NCBI GenBank assembly: GCA_026913215.1 | Contig: JAPTYK010000001.1 | Coordinates: forward strand, 6,076,001-6,140,000 | DNA: 64,000 bases | Source: Streptomyces diastatochromogenes | Lineage (GTDB): Bacteria; Actinomycetota; Actinomycetes; Streptomycetales; Streptomycetaceae | Direction: 5' to 3' | In this document: piece after piece, positions 45,757 to 56,160 of the stretch | Layout of the letters: each line of letters starts with the position of its first letter | How positions within the stretch are numbered: position 1 is the stretch's first letter | Made by a program: the position numbers and the translations under genes | The notes under the pieces: generated by a model | What the model was told of the DNA's origin: nothing | The model's input: only the letters and a program-made list of their open reading frames with translations | The model's database searches: none

Positions 45757-47427
45757 ATGACGACTCCCCTGCCCAGGGCCTCAGACGGCCCTTCCGCCGT
45801 CGCGGCCGGACCGCCGCCGCGACCGCCGTCCTGTCCTCGTTCGTCCTGCTCGCGGCCTGCGCCGGTCCGCCCCGGAGCGGTACGGACGGCGCCGGCGCGG
45901 AGGTGAGGCTCTCCGCCTCCACGCCCCGGCCCGCGGCGGATCGACTCCTTCACCTGGGCCGTCTACGCGGAGCCGCCCACCTCGACTACACGGCCGCGTT
46001 CGACTACCCGCAGAACACGATCCTGTCCAACGTGTGCGAGAGCCTGATGCGCTGGACGCCGGGACTCACCATGGAGCCCGGCCTCGCGCGGAAGGCGTCC
46101 AACCCGGACCCCACCACCTGGGTCTACGACCTGCGCGCGGGCGTGCGCTTCCACGACGGCAAGGTGATGAGCGCCGACGACGTGGTCTACAGCCTCGGCC
46201 GGCAGCGGGACCCGGACAACGCCGCCGCCTGGGCGCAGACCTTCCAGAACGTCTCCTCGATACGGAAGACCGGCCCGCTCCAGGTCACCGTCAAGCTGAA
46301 GAAGCCGGACTCGCAGTTCCCCAGTACATGGCGACCGCCGCCGGCGTCGTCGCCTCCAAGGCGGGCGTCCAGGCCGCAGGCAAGGACTACGGCACCTCCG
46401 GCGGCCTCGCCTGTACCGGCCCGTTCGAGCTCGGCACCTGGAGCAAGGGCCAGTCGATCGAGCTGGACCGCTTCGACGGCTACTGGGGACGAAGGCCAAG
46501 GCGAAGAAGGCCGTCTTCAAGATCCTGACCGACCCTCGGCCCGGACCAACGCCATGCTCAGCGGCGAGATCGACGGCGGCTACCTGATCCCCACCGAGAG
46601 CTACGGCCGGCTGCGCGACAGCGGCGTCGGCACCCTCTTCTTCGGCGAGGGCCTGAGCACGGTCAACATCAACGTCACCAACATGCACGGCCCGCTCGGC
46701 GACCTCCGCGTTCGCAAGGCGCTCTCCCTCGCGCTCGACCGGTCCGGCTTCGTCCGGGCCGGACTCGGCGGCGCGGGCACCGTCACCACCTCCCTCACCA
46801 CCCGCGCCATCTGGGCCGGAGCCTCGGAGCAGACCCGGCAGGCCGCCTTCGGCGCGCTGCCGCCCGCCGCCCAGGACATCGAGAAGGCCAAGTCGCTGAT
46901 CAAGGAGGCCGGCGCCACCGGGAAGACGCTGACCGTGGCCACCAGCTCCATCGGCCAGGACGTCTCCTGCTCGCCACCGCGATCCAGGCCGCCGGCACCC
47001 AGATCGGGCTGAGGATCAACCTCAGGACGATCGCCCCCAACGCCTTCACGGCGCTGTTCACCGACCCGAAGGCGCGCGAGGGCATCGACATGTTCCCGCT
47101 CACCTACTACGACTCGGTCACCGACCCGCTGGACCTGCTGCAGAACTTCAAGACCGGCGCCTACATGAACTTCGCCGACTACAGCGACAAGGGCTACGAC
47201 GCCCTCGTCGACCAGGCCACCGGCGTGTACGAGCCGGACCAGCGGATGAAGATCGAGGTCGAGCTGCAGAAGCGGGTCGCCGAGCAGCTGCCGTGGATCC
47301 CGGTCGCCGAATGGCCCACCGCCGTCTTCCTCAACAAGAGGATCACCGGCGCCCCCACCACCATCTCCTACATGTACCACCCGTGGGCCGCCGGCATCGG
47401 CGCGGCGGACGCGGGGCCGCGAAGTGA
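45757..47427 (+). CDS. Dipeptide-type ABC transporter substrate-binding lipoprotein
   Basis: SBP_bac_5 family. MTTPLPRASDGPSA starts it, then in a shifted frame RRRGRTAAATAVLSSFVLL and the lipobox LLAAC. Body: TLDYTAAFDYPQNTILSNVC, ESLMRWTPGLTMEPGLARKA, WVYDLRAGVRFHDGKVMSAD (family signature), ACTGPFELGTWSKGQSIELD, DLRVRKALSLALDRSGF. Frame breaks near 45780, 45935, 46320, 46490, 46535 and 46970. Ends AAK with TGA 47425, overlapping the permease start. Binds a peptide, an amine or another small cation; the setting favours a guanidino or ureido compound (inference). Confidence 0.88.
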
Positions 47428-48383
47428 ACTTCCTGAGATTCGCCGCACGCCGGGTGGCGGAGATGGCCGCCACCCTGCTCGGCGCGTCGTTCGTGGTCTT
47501 CGGCGCCATGTACCTGGCGCCGGGCGACCCGGCCAGCTTCCTGCTCTCCGGACGCTCCGCCTCGCCCGAGGCCCTCGCCGCGATCAACGCCCAGTACCAC
47601 CTGGACGACCCCTTCTTCGTCCGCTACCTCCGCTGGCTCGGCGACCTCGCGCACGGCGACTTCGGGCGGTCCATCACCTACCGCACCGACGTCTCCCGGC
47701 TCCTGGCCGACCGCCTCCCCACCACGCTGCTGCTCGTCGTGATGGCGCTGGCCGTGGTCGTCGTGGTCGGCCTCGTCCTCGGCTGGATCTCCGCCGTGCG
47801 CGGCGGAGCCACCGACTCGGCCGTCCTCGTGGGGACCACGCTCGCCGTCGGCACCCCCTCCTTCGTCGCCGCCGTCCTCCTCCAGGGCCTGTTCGCCGTG
47901 AACCTGGGATGGTTCCCCAGCAGCGGGACCGGCGACGGCCTCCTCGACCAGATGTGGCACCTCACCCTGCCGGCGGTCGCCCTCGCCCTGTACCTGATCG
48001 GCATGCTCGCGCGGGTCACCCGCTCGGCCATGCTGGAGGCCCTCGACAGCGAGCACGTCACCGTGGCGCGCAGCCGGGGCGTCCCCGAGCGGCAGGTCAT
48101 CCGCCGCCACGTGTTCCGCAACTCCCTGGGCACCGTCCTCACCACCGGCGGCCTCATCGTCTCGACGCTGCTGGTCTGCACGATCCTCGTGGAGACCGCC
48201 TTCAGCATCGGCGGCATCGGCCAGCTGCTCGAACTGTCCACCTCGACCAAGGACTTCCCGACGGTCCAGGCCATCTCCCTGATCATCGTCGCCCTGTTCA
48301 TGATCGTGAACCTCATCGTCGACCTGCTGCTGCCGCTGGTCGACCCGCGGATCACCCTCGGAGCGAGGAGCTCCTCCGTATGA
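47424..48383 (+). CDS. DppB-type ABC permease
   Basis: Intact 319 residues. MNFLRFAARRVAEMAATLLG begins helix 1; FFVRYLRWLGDLAHGDFGRS is the family signature loop; LDSEHVTVARSRGVPERQVI carries the EAA-type motif contacting the ATPases. Six helices expected. GTG start coupled to the binding-protein stop; end overlaps the next permease by ATGA. Confidence 0.93.
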   Translation: MNFLRFAARRVAEMAATLLGASFVVFGAMYLAPGDPASFLLSGRSASPEALAAINAQYHLDDPFFVRYLRWLGDLAHGDFGRSITYRTDVSRLLADRLPTTLLLVVMALAVVVVVGLVLGWISAVRGGATDSAVLVGTTLAVGTPSFVAAVLLQGLFAVNLGWFPSSGTGDGLLDQMWHLTLPAVALALYLIGMLARVTRSAMLEALDSEHVTVARSRGVPERQVIRRHVFRNSLGTVLTTGGLIVSTLLVCTILVETAFSIGGIGQLLELSTSTKDFPTVQAISLIIVALFMIVNLIVDLLLPLVDPRITLGARSSSV

Positions 48384-49233
48384 CCGCCGTCCTCACCCGC
48401 CGGCCCGGCCTCGCGAAGATCCGCACCGCCCGGTCCCCGCTGTACCTGACCTGCCTCGGCCTCGTCGCCCTCGTCACCGCCGCCGCGCTCCTCGCGCCGT
48501 GGCTGGTGCCCTACGACCCCAACTCCGTCGACCTCGGCAACGCGCTGGCCGGACCCTCCGCGGAGCACCTCCTCGGGGCCGACGCCGCCGGGCGCGACAC
48601 CCTCTCCCGGCTGCTCCTCGGCGCCCGCACCTCGCTCCTGGGACCCCTCGGGGTCGTGGTCTTCTCCACCGTCGCCGGAATCGCGGTCGGCATGGTCGCG
48701 GGCTGGCGGGGCGGCTGGCTCGACTCCGTCCTGTCGCGCAGCACCGAACTGGTCTTCGCGTTCCCCGGCATGCTCCTGGCGATCCTGATCATCTCGATCT
48801 ACGGAGAAGGGCTGCTCGCCCCCGTCATCGCGCTCTCCGTCGCCTACCTGCCGTACGTCAGCCGGCTCACCCGCTCCCTGGTCCTGGCCGAACGCCGGCG
48901 CCCGTACGTCAGCGCCTACCAGGTCCAGGGCCACTCGGCCCTCCAGATCTGCCTGCGCCACATCCTGCCCAACATCGCCCCCGTCGTCCTCGCCCAGTCC
49001 ACCATCAACTTCGGCTACGCGCTGATGGACCTCGCCGGCCTGTCCTTCCTCGGCCTCGGCGTACCCGCCCTCACCCCCGACTGGGGCCGCATGGTCTTCG
49101 ACGGCCAGACCGCCATCCAGCAGGGCTACCCGCTCTCGGCGGTCCTGCCCAGCGTGTTCATCGTGCTCACCGTCGTCGCCTTCAACGTCGTGGAGAACGC
49201 TGGGCCGACCGCGTCGCCAGGAGAGACCGATGA
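48380..49233 (+). CDS. DppC-type ABC permease
   Basis: Second permease of the importer: N-terminal helix LYLTCLGLVALVTAAALLAP, LGADAAGRDTLSRLLLGART (family signature), RPYVSAYQVQGHSALQICLR and HILPNIAPVVLAQSTINFGY (EAA region), MDLAGLSFLGLGVPALTPDW. One frame break near 49195; the true end is VGERWADRVARRDR, overlapping the first ATPase gene by ATGA. Confidence 0.92.
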
Positions 49234-50207
49234 CTTCCCGTACACGCTCGACGTCCGAGGGCTGCGCGTCGCGCTGCCCGGCACCGCCCGCCCGTCCTCG
49301 ACGGCGTCGACCTCCACGTCGCCGCCGGCGAGACCGTCGCCCTCGTCGGCGAGTCCGGCTCCGGCAAGACCCTCACCTCGCGCGGCGCGCTCGGCCTGCT
49401 GCCCCCCGGGGCCGCCGTCGAGGGCCGGATCCGCGTCCTCGGACAGGACGTGCTCGCCATGAAGGGCGAGCAGCTGCGGTGCTGCGCACCGAGACCGTCG
49501 CCATGATCTACCAGGACCCGCGCGCCGCCCTCAACCCCCTGCGCCGCATCGGCGACTTCCTCACCGAGAGCGTCACCCTGACCGGCAGGATGTCCCGGGC
49601 GGAGGCCACCGCCCGCGCCGCCGAACTGCTCAGGGCGGTCGGCCTGGACGACTCCGCCCTGGACAAGTACCCCGGCCAGGTCTCCGGCGGCATGCTGCAG
49701 CGCGTCGTGATCGCCGCCGCGCTCATGGGGGACCCCGAGCTCCTCCTCGCGGACGAGCCCACCACGGCGCTCGACGTCACCACGCAGGCCGAGGTCATCG
49801 CCCTCCTGGCCGAACTGCGCGCCCGCTTCCGCACCGGGCTGCTCTTCGTCACCCACGACCTCGACCTCGCCGCCGCGATCAGCGACCGCGTCTACGTCAT
49901 GTACGCCGGACGGATCGCCGAGAGCGGCCCCGCCGAAGCCCTCTTCGCGCGGCCCCGGCACCCGTACACGGCCGCCCTGCTCGCCTCCACCCCCGCCTCG
50001 AAGCCCGCGGGGCGGCTCGCCGCCATCGACGGCCAGCCCCCGACCTGCGCCGTGAACTGCCCGGCTGTCCGTTCGCCGCCCGCTGCCCCTCGCCACGGAG
50101 CTCTGCGAGCGGCAGCGGCCCGAGCCGCCGCCGCGCCGGACCTGCCGACGCATCAGGCCGCCTGCCACCACAGCGACCGACTCCTGGAGAGCCCCGCCGA
50201 TGCCTGA
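49230..50207 (+). CDS. DppD-type ABC ATPase
   Basis: Walker A GESGSGKTLTSRGALGLLPP, Q-loop MIYQDPRAALNPLRRIGDF, signature VSGGMLQRVVIAAALMG, Walker B LLLADEPTTALDV, switch His FVTHDLDLAAAISD. The oligopeptide-type tail has RPRHPYTAALLASTP. Frame breaks near 49285, 49480 and 50065. Ends within the start of the next gene. Confidence 0.9.
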   Translation: MTSRTRSTSEGCASRCPAPPARPRRRRPPRRRRRDRRPRRRVRLRQDPHLARRARPAAPRGRRRGPDPRPRTGRARHEGRAAAVLRTETVAMIYQDPRAALNPLRRIGDFLTESVTLTGRMSRAEATARAAELLRAVGLDDSALDKYPGQVSGGMLQRVVIAAALMGDPELLLADEPTTALDVTTQAEVIALLAELRARFRTGLLFVTHDLDLAAAISDRVYVMYAGRIAESGPAEALFARPRHPYTAALLASTPASKPAGRLAAIDGQPPTCAVNCPAVRSPPAAPRHGALRAAAARAAAAPDLPTHQAACHHSDRLLESPADA

Positions 50208-50993
50208 GAACGTCCTGGAGGCCGTCGGCCTCCACCGCGCCTTCGGGAGCGTCCGCGCCGTCGACGACGTGTCCTTCGCCCTACCCGAGGGCGGCTCCCT
50301 GGGCATCGTGGGCGAGTCCGGCTCCGGCAAGACCACCACGGCCCGGATCGTCGTCGGCCTCGAACAGGCCGACGCCGGGGAGATCCGGGTACGCGGACAG
50401 GCGCGCGGCGCGCGACGGCGCGGCCGGGCCCGCGGCTGGCACGTGCGCGCGAGGTCCAGATGGTCTTCCAGGACCCGTACCTCTCCTCGACCCGAGGACC
50501 AGCGTCGAACAGGTCCTGCGCGAGACCCTGCGCCTGCACTTCCCCGGCACCGACCACGACCGGCGCGTCCGCGAACTCCTCGACCAGGTCGGCCTGGGCA
50601 CCCGGGCCGCCGACGCCCGGCCCCGGCAGCTCTCCGGCGGCCAGCGCCAGCGCGTCGCCATCGCCCGCGCCCTCGCCGTGGAACCGGCCGTCCTCGTCCT
50701 GGACGAGGCGGTCGCCGCCCTCGACGTCTCCGTCCAGGCGCAGATCCTCAACCTGCTCGCCGACATCCGCGAGGAGACCCAGATCGGCTACCTCTTCATC
50801 ACCCACGACCTCGGCGTGGTCCGCTGCGTCACCGACGACGTCATCGTCATGCGCAAGGGACGTGTCGTCGAGGCGGGCCCCACGGCCGAGGTGCTCGCGG
50901 CACCCCAGCACCCTACACGCGGCTCCTGCTGGAATCCGTACCCCGTCCCGGCTGGGACCCGAGGCGATCGCCGCCGCCCGCCGGGCCCTCTGA
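50200..50993 (+). CDS. DppF-type ABC ATPase
   Basis: Second ATPase: MPENVLEAVGLHRAFGSVRA, Walker A GESGSGKTTTARIVVGLEQA, Q-loop MVFQDPYLS, signature QLSGGQRQRVAIARALAVEP, Walker B LVLDEAVAALDV, switch FITHDLGVVRCVTDDV. The Walker B loop has EAVAALD rather than the common EPVSALD. Frame breaks near 50450, 50495 and 50915. It completes a five-gene importer operon. Confidence 0.9.
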
Positions 50994-51091
50994 CGGTCCC
51001 GGCCGTCCCGCCTCCGGTCCCGGCGTCCGCGGCACGCTGCCGCGAAGGCCCGTCGGCACCGGAGGCCACCCATGAACGCAGGAGGTCAACC

Positions 51092-52230
51092 ATGAACGAA
51101 CACACCGCCGGCCGGCACGCGAGCCGGGGCCTGAACCGGCGGGGCTTTCTCGTCACCGCCGGAGCGGCCGCCGTCGGCGCCGCGCTCGCGACGACCCTCC
51201 CCGAACGGGCGGGTGCCGCCGCGGGACCTTCCGGGTCCCGATCGAGGACGTCCGCCACACCCGCACCTGGATGGCCTGGCCGGACAGCACCGCCGTCTGG
51301 GGCGGAAAACTGAGCGGCGTCCAGGCGGACATCGCGCTCATCGCCCGGACGATCGCCCGGTACGAGCCGGTCGTCCTGTGCGCCAACCCCGGCAGCGCGG
51401 CGAAGGCCCGCCAGATGTGCGGCCCGACCGTCACCGTCATCGGCTCCATCCCCGTCGACGACTGCTGGATGCGCGACACGGGCCCCGTCTTCCGCACCGA
51501 CGGCCACGGCGGTCTCGACGCCGTGGGCCTCAACTTCAACGGCTGGGGCGGCAAGCAGACCCACGCCGGGGACGCCCTCGTCGCCGAGCGGATCGCCGCC
51601 CACGTCGGCGTCCCCTTCCGGCGCGCCGACCTGGTCGGCGAGGGCGGTGCCATCGAGCAGGACGGCGCCGGCACGCTGATGGCGACCCGCAGCAGCCTGG
51701 TGAACCGCAACCGGAACCCCGGGAGGTCGGAGCGCCAGCTGGAGGCGGCGATGTGCGAGGCGTACGGCGCGTCGAAGGTCATCTGGTTCGACGGCGTCCG
51801 CGGGCAGGACATCACCGACGACCACGTCGACGCCACCTCCCGCTTCCTCGCCCCCGGCGAGGCCCTCGTGCAGATGCCGCTCTCCACCGAAACCGACGCC
51901 TACGCCCGCGACGCCCGCCGGCAGTACGGCACCCTGTCCGCCGCGACGACCGCCACCGGCCGTCCCATCGACACGATGCGCCTCCAGGGCCCCGACTACG
52001 ACAGCATCCGGTCCACCAACCGGGACTTCCTCGCCTCCTACGCCAACTTCTACCTCTGCAACGGCGCCGTCATCAGCGGCCGGTTCGGGGACCGGCGGGC
52101 GGACGAGGCCGCCAGGACGACGCTCGCCCGGCTCTACCCGGACCGCGTCGTCGAGCAGCTGGACATCGACCGCCTGGGCACGGGCGGCGGAGGCATCCAC
52201 TGCGTCACCCAGCAGCAGCCCGTCGCCTGA
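51092..52230 (+). CDS. Agmatine deiminase-family protein 4 (Tat-exported)
   Basis: MNEHTAGRHASRGLNRRGFL then VTAGAAAVGAALATT is a twin-Arg signal. After a break near 51230: VPIEDVRHTRTWMAWPDSTA, DDCWMRDTGPVFRTDG, NFNGWGGKQTH, GEGGAIEQDGAGTLMATRSS, NRNRNPGRSERQLEAA, DITDDHVDATSRF, GGGGIHCVTQQQP. All catalytic residues are kept. ATG 51092 follows GGAGGT. It lies 99 bases after the ABC importer with no operator between, so it is probably the last gene of the unit that starts at operator 5. Confidence 0.88.
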
Positions 52231-52246
52231 GGGCTGTCCAAACCAT

Positions 52247-52264
52247 TGACTGAAATTTAAGTCA
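52247..52264. promoter_or_regulatory. Operator 6, TGACTGAA-AT-TTAAGTCA
   Basis: One mismatch in the right arm; 94 bases upstream of the NCS1 permease ATG. Confidence 0.7.
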
Positions 52265-52357
52265 ATCTCTAAGGTGAGCGCACCGTACGGCGCCGACGGG
52301 TCACCCGGGCGCCGTACGGATCTCTCGACGCCCTTCCGATTCTGAACGGGAGCCCAC

Positions 52358-53809
52358 ATGGGGCCAGTTGACTCACCCACGCCCGATGCCGCACCGCGCG
52401 CGGGCATCGAACGGCACTCGATCGACTGGGTGCCCCTCTCGGAACGGCACGGCAAGCCGTCGAGCGTGGGCGCCATCTGGTTCGTCGGCAGCCTCAACCT
52501 CACCGGCCTGGCGACCGGCGTCGTGACCCTGTCCATGGGCGCCTCGCTCGTGTGGACGGTGATCGCCACCGTCCTCGGCTCGCTCTTCGGCACCTTCTTC
52601 ATGGCGTTCCACTCGGCCCAGGGCCCCCAGCTCGGACTGCCCCAACTCGTGCAGTCCAGACCCCAGTTCGGCTACCTGGGCGCCGCGCTCACGGTGTGGG
52701 TCTTCGCCCTGGTCAACTACGTGGCCTTCAACACCTCCGACGCCCTGCTGTCCGGGCAGGCCATGAACCTGCTCACCGGCGTCCCCAACACCCTCGGCTA
52801 TCTCCTCGCCGCCGCGGTGGCGACCGTGATCGCCCTCTTCGGATACGACTGGATCCACAAGCTCAACAAGTGGCTCACCTGGCCCTTCGTCGTGATCACC
52901 ACGGCCGTCACCGCCTCCGCCCTGTTCGGCGGCGGGCTCCCGGACGGCGTCTGGAACCCTGGCCCGTTCGAACTCGCGCCGTTCATGCTCGTGTTCGTCT
53001 TCGTCGCCGGCTTCCAGCTGGGCTGGGCCCCGTACGTCTCGGACTACTCGCGCTACCTCAGACCCGACGTCTCCGTGCGCAGCACCTTCTGGTGGACCTA
53101 CCTGCCGAGCGCGGTCTCCGGGATCTGGGTGTTCGTCCTCGGCGCCGTGGTCTCGGCCGGCGCTCCCGAGGGCACGGACCCGGTCACCGCCCTGAAGCTG
53201 TCGGCGGACCGGCTGTTCGACGGGTTCGGCACGGTCGCGGTCGTCGTCCTGCTGGTCGGGCTGCTCTCCATCATGGCGATCAACCAGTACGGCGGCAGCC
53301 TCACGATGATCTCGATCGTCGACTCCTTCCGGCCGGTCGAGCCGACCCGGACGATCCGGATCGCCACGATCGGGATCATGCTGGCCGCCGTCGGGACGGT
53401 CTCCACGCTCGTCGGCATCGACCAGTTCAACTGGTTCTTCGCCAACGTGGTGGTGGTCCTGACCTACCTGTTCATCCCGTGGACGGCCATCAACCTGGTG
53501 GACTTCTTCTTCGTCCGCCGCGGCCAGTACGTCGTACGGGAGATCTTCAACCCGCGCGGCATCTACGGCCGGTGGGGCTGGCGCGGAAACCTCGCCTACG
53601 CGATCGGCCTGGTCTGCATGGCCCCGTTCATGGTGATCACGGGCCTGTTCGTCGGGCCCGTCGCGGAGCGCCTCGGCGGCGTCGACTGCTCGGTCCTCGT
53701 CGGCCTGCCGGTGGCCGGAGGCCTCTACTGGGCCTTCGCCCGAAGTCTCGATCTGGCCACCGAACGCCGGATGGTCAGGGAGGAGGGACTGCTGGACCGA
53801 CTCCACTGA
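52358..53809 (+). CDS. NCS1-family (cytosine/purine/allantoin-type) permease
   Basis: Intact 483-residue, about 12-helix symporter. N-terminal signature IDWVPLSERHGKPSSVGAIW then FVGSLNLTGLATGVV; helices LVNYVAFNTSDALLSGQAMN, WAPYVSDYSRYL, LVDFFFVRRGQYVVREIFNP. The family imports nucleobases, hydantoins, allantoin and similar neutral ureido-like compounds. Its operator and the deiminase gene 68 bases downstream tie it to the guanidino/ureido block; the true substrate is unknown. Confidence 0.88.
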   Translation: MGPVDSPTPDAAPRAGIERHSIDWVPLSERHGKPSSVGAIWFVGSLNLTGLATGVVTLSMGASLVWTVIATVLGSLFGTFFMAFHSAQGPQLGLPQLVQSRPQFGYLGAALTVWVFALVNYVAFNTSDALLSGQAMNLLTGVPNTLGYLLAAAVATVIALFGYDWIHKLNKWLTWPFVVITTAVTASALFGGGLPDGVWNPGPFELAPFMLVFVFVAGFQLGWAPYVSDYSRYLRPDVSVRSTFWWTYLPSAVSGIWVFVLGAVVSAGAPEGTDPVTALKLSADRLFDGFGTVAVVVLLVGLLSIMAINQYGGSLTMISIVDSFRPVEPTRTIRIATIGIMLAAVGTVSTLVGIDQFNWFFANVVVVLTYLFIPWTAINLVDFFFVRRGQYVVREIFNPRGIYGRWGWRGNLAYAIGLVCMAPFMVITGLFVGPVAERLGGVDCSVLVGLPVAGGLYWAFARSLDLATERRMVREEGLLDRLH

Positions 53810-53877
53810 ACGCCCCACCGCACCACCGGCGCCTGCACGTACAGAACCTTCGAAAACCCTGAGAGAAGGAGCACCAC

Positions 53878-55046
53878 GTGAAGACAGAGCACGACGGCGA
53901 ACGCCCCGGCATCAGCCGCAGATCCCTCCTGGCCCGCACCGGAGCGGCCGCGGCCGCCCTGGCGGTCGGACCCGTCCTCGGCGGCGTCCAGCCCGCGATG
54001 GCCGCGTCCTGGCGCGTCCCCGGCGAGGACGAGTCGCACAAGCGGACCTGGATGGCCTGGCCGTCCAGCTACACGATCTGGGGCAACCTGCTGTCCAAGA
54101 TCCAGGCGGACATCGCCAAGCTCGCCAAGGAAGTCGCCAAGTACGAGCCGGTCATCATGTGCGCGGACGGCTCCTCGGCCGCCTCGCAGGCCAGGACCGC
54201 GTGCGGCTCCACCGTCACGGTCATCAGCTCCCTCCCCGTCTCGGACTGCTGGATGCGCGACACCGGCCCGCTGTTCCGCGTCGACGACGCGGGCGGTCTC
54301 GACTCCTTCGGCCTCAACTTCAACGCCTGGGGCGAGAACGCCACGACCTTCTACGGCCTCCCCGCCTCCGCCTACGACAAGGACCGCACGGTCGCCTCCA
54401 AGATCGCCGCCTACGAGGGCGTCTCCTTCGCGAAGGCGTCCGTGGTCGGCGAGGGCGGCGGCATCGAGTACGACGGCGACGGCACCGTGATGGCCACCGA
54501 GAGCTGCTGGCTGAACGGCAACCGCAACCCCGGCAAGACCCGCGCCCAGATCGAGGCCGAACTCCTCTCCCGCTTCGGCGCCTCCAAGATGATCTGGCTC
54601 CCCGGCGTCAAGGGCCAGGACGTCACCGACGGCCACATCGACGGAACCGCCCGCTACATCCGGCCCGGCGTGGTCATGGTCCAACTGGCGGCGCCGTACG
54701 CCCCGACGTCTGGACCGCCAACGCCCAGGCCATCCGCGACACCCTGGTCGCCGCCACCGACGCCCGGGGCCGCCGCCTCCAGGTCCTCACCATCGAAGGC
54801 CCCGACACCCTGCCCCGCATCCAGGCGGGCAAGCAGGCCGACTTCCTCAGCTCCTACATGAACTGGACGGTGACCAACCAGGCCATCATCACCACCCAGT
54901 TCGGCGACACCGCCAAGGACGCCGCCGCCAAGTCGGCCATCTCCGCCGCCTACGGCCGTCCCGTCGTCCAGCTCAACCTCGACAACCTCTACGGCAACGG
55001 CGGCGGCGGCGCCCACTGCGTCACCATGCAGGAACCCAACCGCTGA
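53878..55046 (+). CDS. Agmatine deiminase-family protein 5 (Tat-exported)
   Basis: MKTEHDGERPGISRRSLLAR has the SRRSLL twin-Arg motif; the signal ends near VQPAMAAS. Catalytic domain: ESHKRTWMAWPSSYTIW, SDCWMRDTGPLFRVDD, NFNAWGENATTFYG, GEGGGIEYDGDGTVMATESC, NRNPGKTRAQIEAELL, DVTDGHIDGTARY, GGGGAHCVTMQEP. One break near 54708. GTG 53878 follows GAGAAGGAG. Second gene after operator 6, with the NCS1 permease. Lysine-rich N-terminal half (KIQADIAKLAKEVAKYE) differs from the paralogues. Confidence 0.88.
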
Positions 55047-55230
55047 CCCGACCCCCGACCCGTCCCTGACCCGTCGGCCCGGATCCCACTCCAGGGACCC
55101 GGGCCGTCCGGGTCCCCGCCTACCGCCGGCGCCTGCGCATCCTTGAGCAGGAAGGTTTCGATCTCCCGGAAGTCCTCTGCCTGAAGGGATGTGTGGCTCC
55201 GGTTTGCCGTGACCGGGCACGGCGGCGGCC

Positions 55231-55452
55231 CTACAACTTGCTCATCTTGGCGTACGGACTCAGGATCCGCTCTTGCGTCGAGCCGAAATCCACGAGCGCC
55301 GCGATCCCGCCCTCGATGCCGATGACCCGGCCGAGGCCGTACACGTCGTGGGTGACCTGGTCGCCTACGGCGAACTGCCGGGGAGGCAGCGTGACCGGGG
55401 CCTTGAAGGGGCTGGTGGGCAAATGGCGCTTCGGTGCACTGGACTTTGTCAT
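55231..55452 (-). CDS. Small Tudor/KOW-like protein
   Basis: 73 residues. After a basic N-terminus (MTKSSAPKRHLPTSPFKAPV) comes a compact beta domain FAVGDQVTHDVYGLGRVIGI, EGGIAALVDFGSTQERILSP, similar to the CarD/UvrD C-terminal Tudor domain (GDxVxHxxxGxGxV). Such small proteins are common and uncharacterised in Streptomyces. Likely binds RNA polymerase or nucleic acid; no direct evidence. The 55047-55230 gap shows no gene. Confidence 0.7.
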   Translation of the reverse strand: MTKSSAPKRHLPTSPFKAPVTLPPRQFAVGDQVTHDVYGLGRVIGIEGGIAALVDFGSTQERILSPYAKMSKL

Positions 55453-56160
55453 TGCCGCCAGTATGCGCCCTGCGCGCATCCGTTCGCTGTGGCCGTTCCC
55501 GTCCGCAGCGCGAGGCAGCCGAGGAGGGTCTCGAAGAAAACAACAGCTCCATGTCGCTGACCAGCGGTTTTGGAGTTCGGTACGGTGCGGGCCAGGGGTG
55601 GCGGCCGCAGGGAGCGCCCGGAGGTCACCGAGGTCACTCCGCGCTTCCCGCACCCGGCGGCGGCCGAGGCGTCCGTGGCTCCGGCCGCAGAGGTGACGTC
55701 GACCAGGCCCCTGCCCGGATCGATGACGTGCCCCCGCCCGTCTCCCGGCTCGCCCGGTCTCGGCGGGCTCCCGCGCCGGTACGGACGGCGATGTGCAGGG
55801 CCGTCTGACGGACGGAGTGGGCCGCGCGTCGCCGTGGACGGTCCTCGACACCCCGACCACGACGACTGATCGGCCGCACCGTGTCCTTCACGCGGTGGTC
55901 ACTTGCCCGGGACGCCTCGGGTGCGGGCGGGAGGTGGCCGAGGTGGACCCGCTGGTGTCGCGGGTCCGTCGGTGGAGCCGCCCGGCTCGCGCCACGGCAC
56001 CGGAGCCGTGCCGGTCCGAGCAGCACCGGCAGCGTGGGGCGGTTCGCCGAACGGACGGCCCTGGGCCATGCGGCGCTGATACCGAAGGGCCCGCGCCCGC
56101 GCATTCGCGCGTGAGTGGTTCTCCGCCGAAACCCGGCGGAACCGACGACGGCGGCCCGCC
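55453..56160. other. Long region without a supportable gene
   Basis: Open frames exist on both strands, as expected at this base composition, but none has a ribosome-binding site, known domain or typical codon pattern. One is a read-through continuation of the MerR-type gene. It may hold promoter sequence for the small Tudor-like gene. Confidence 0.5.
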
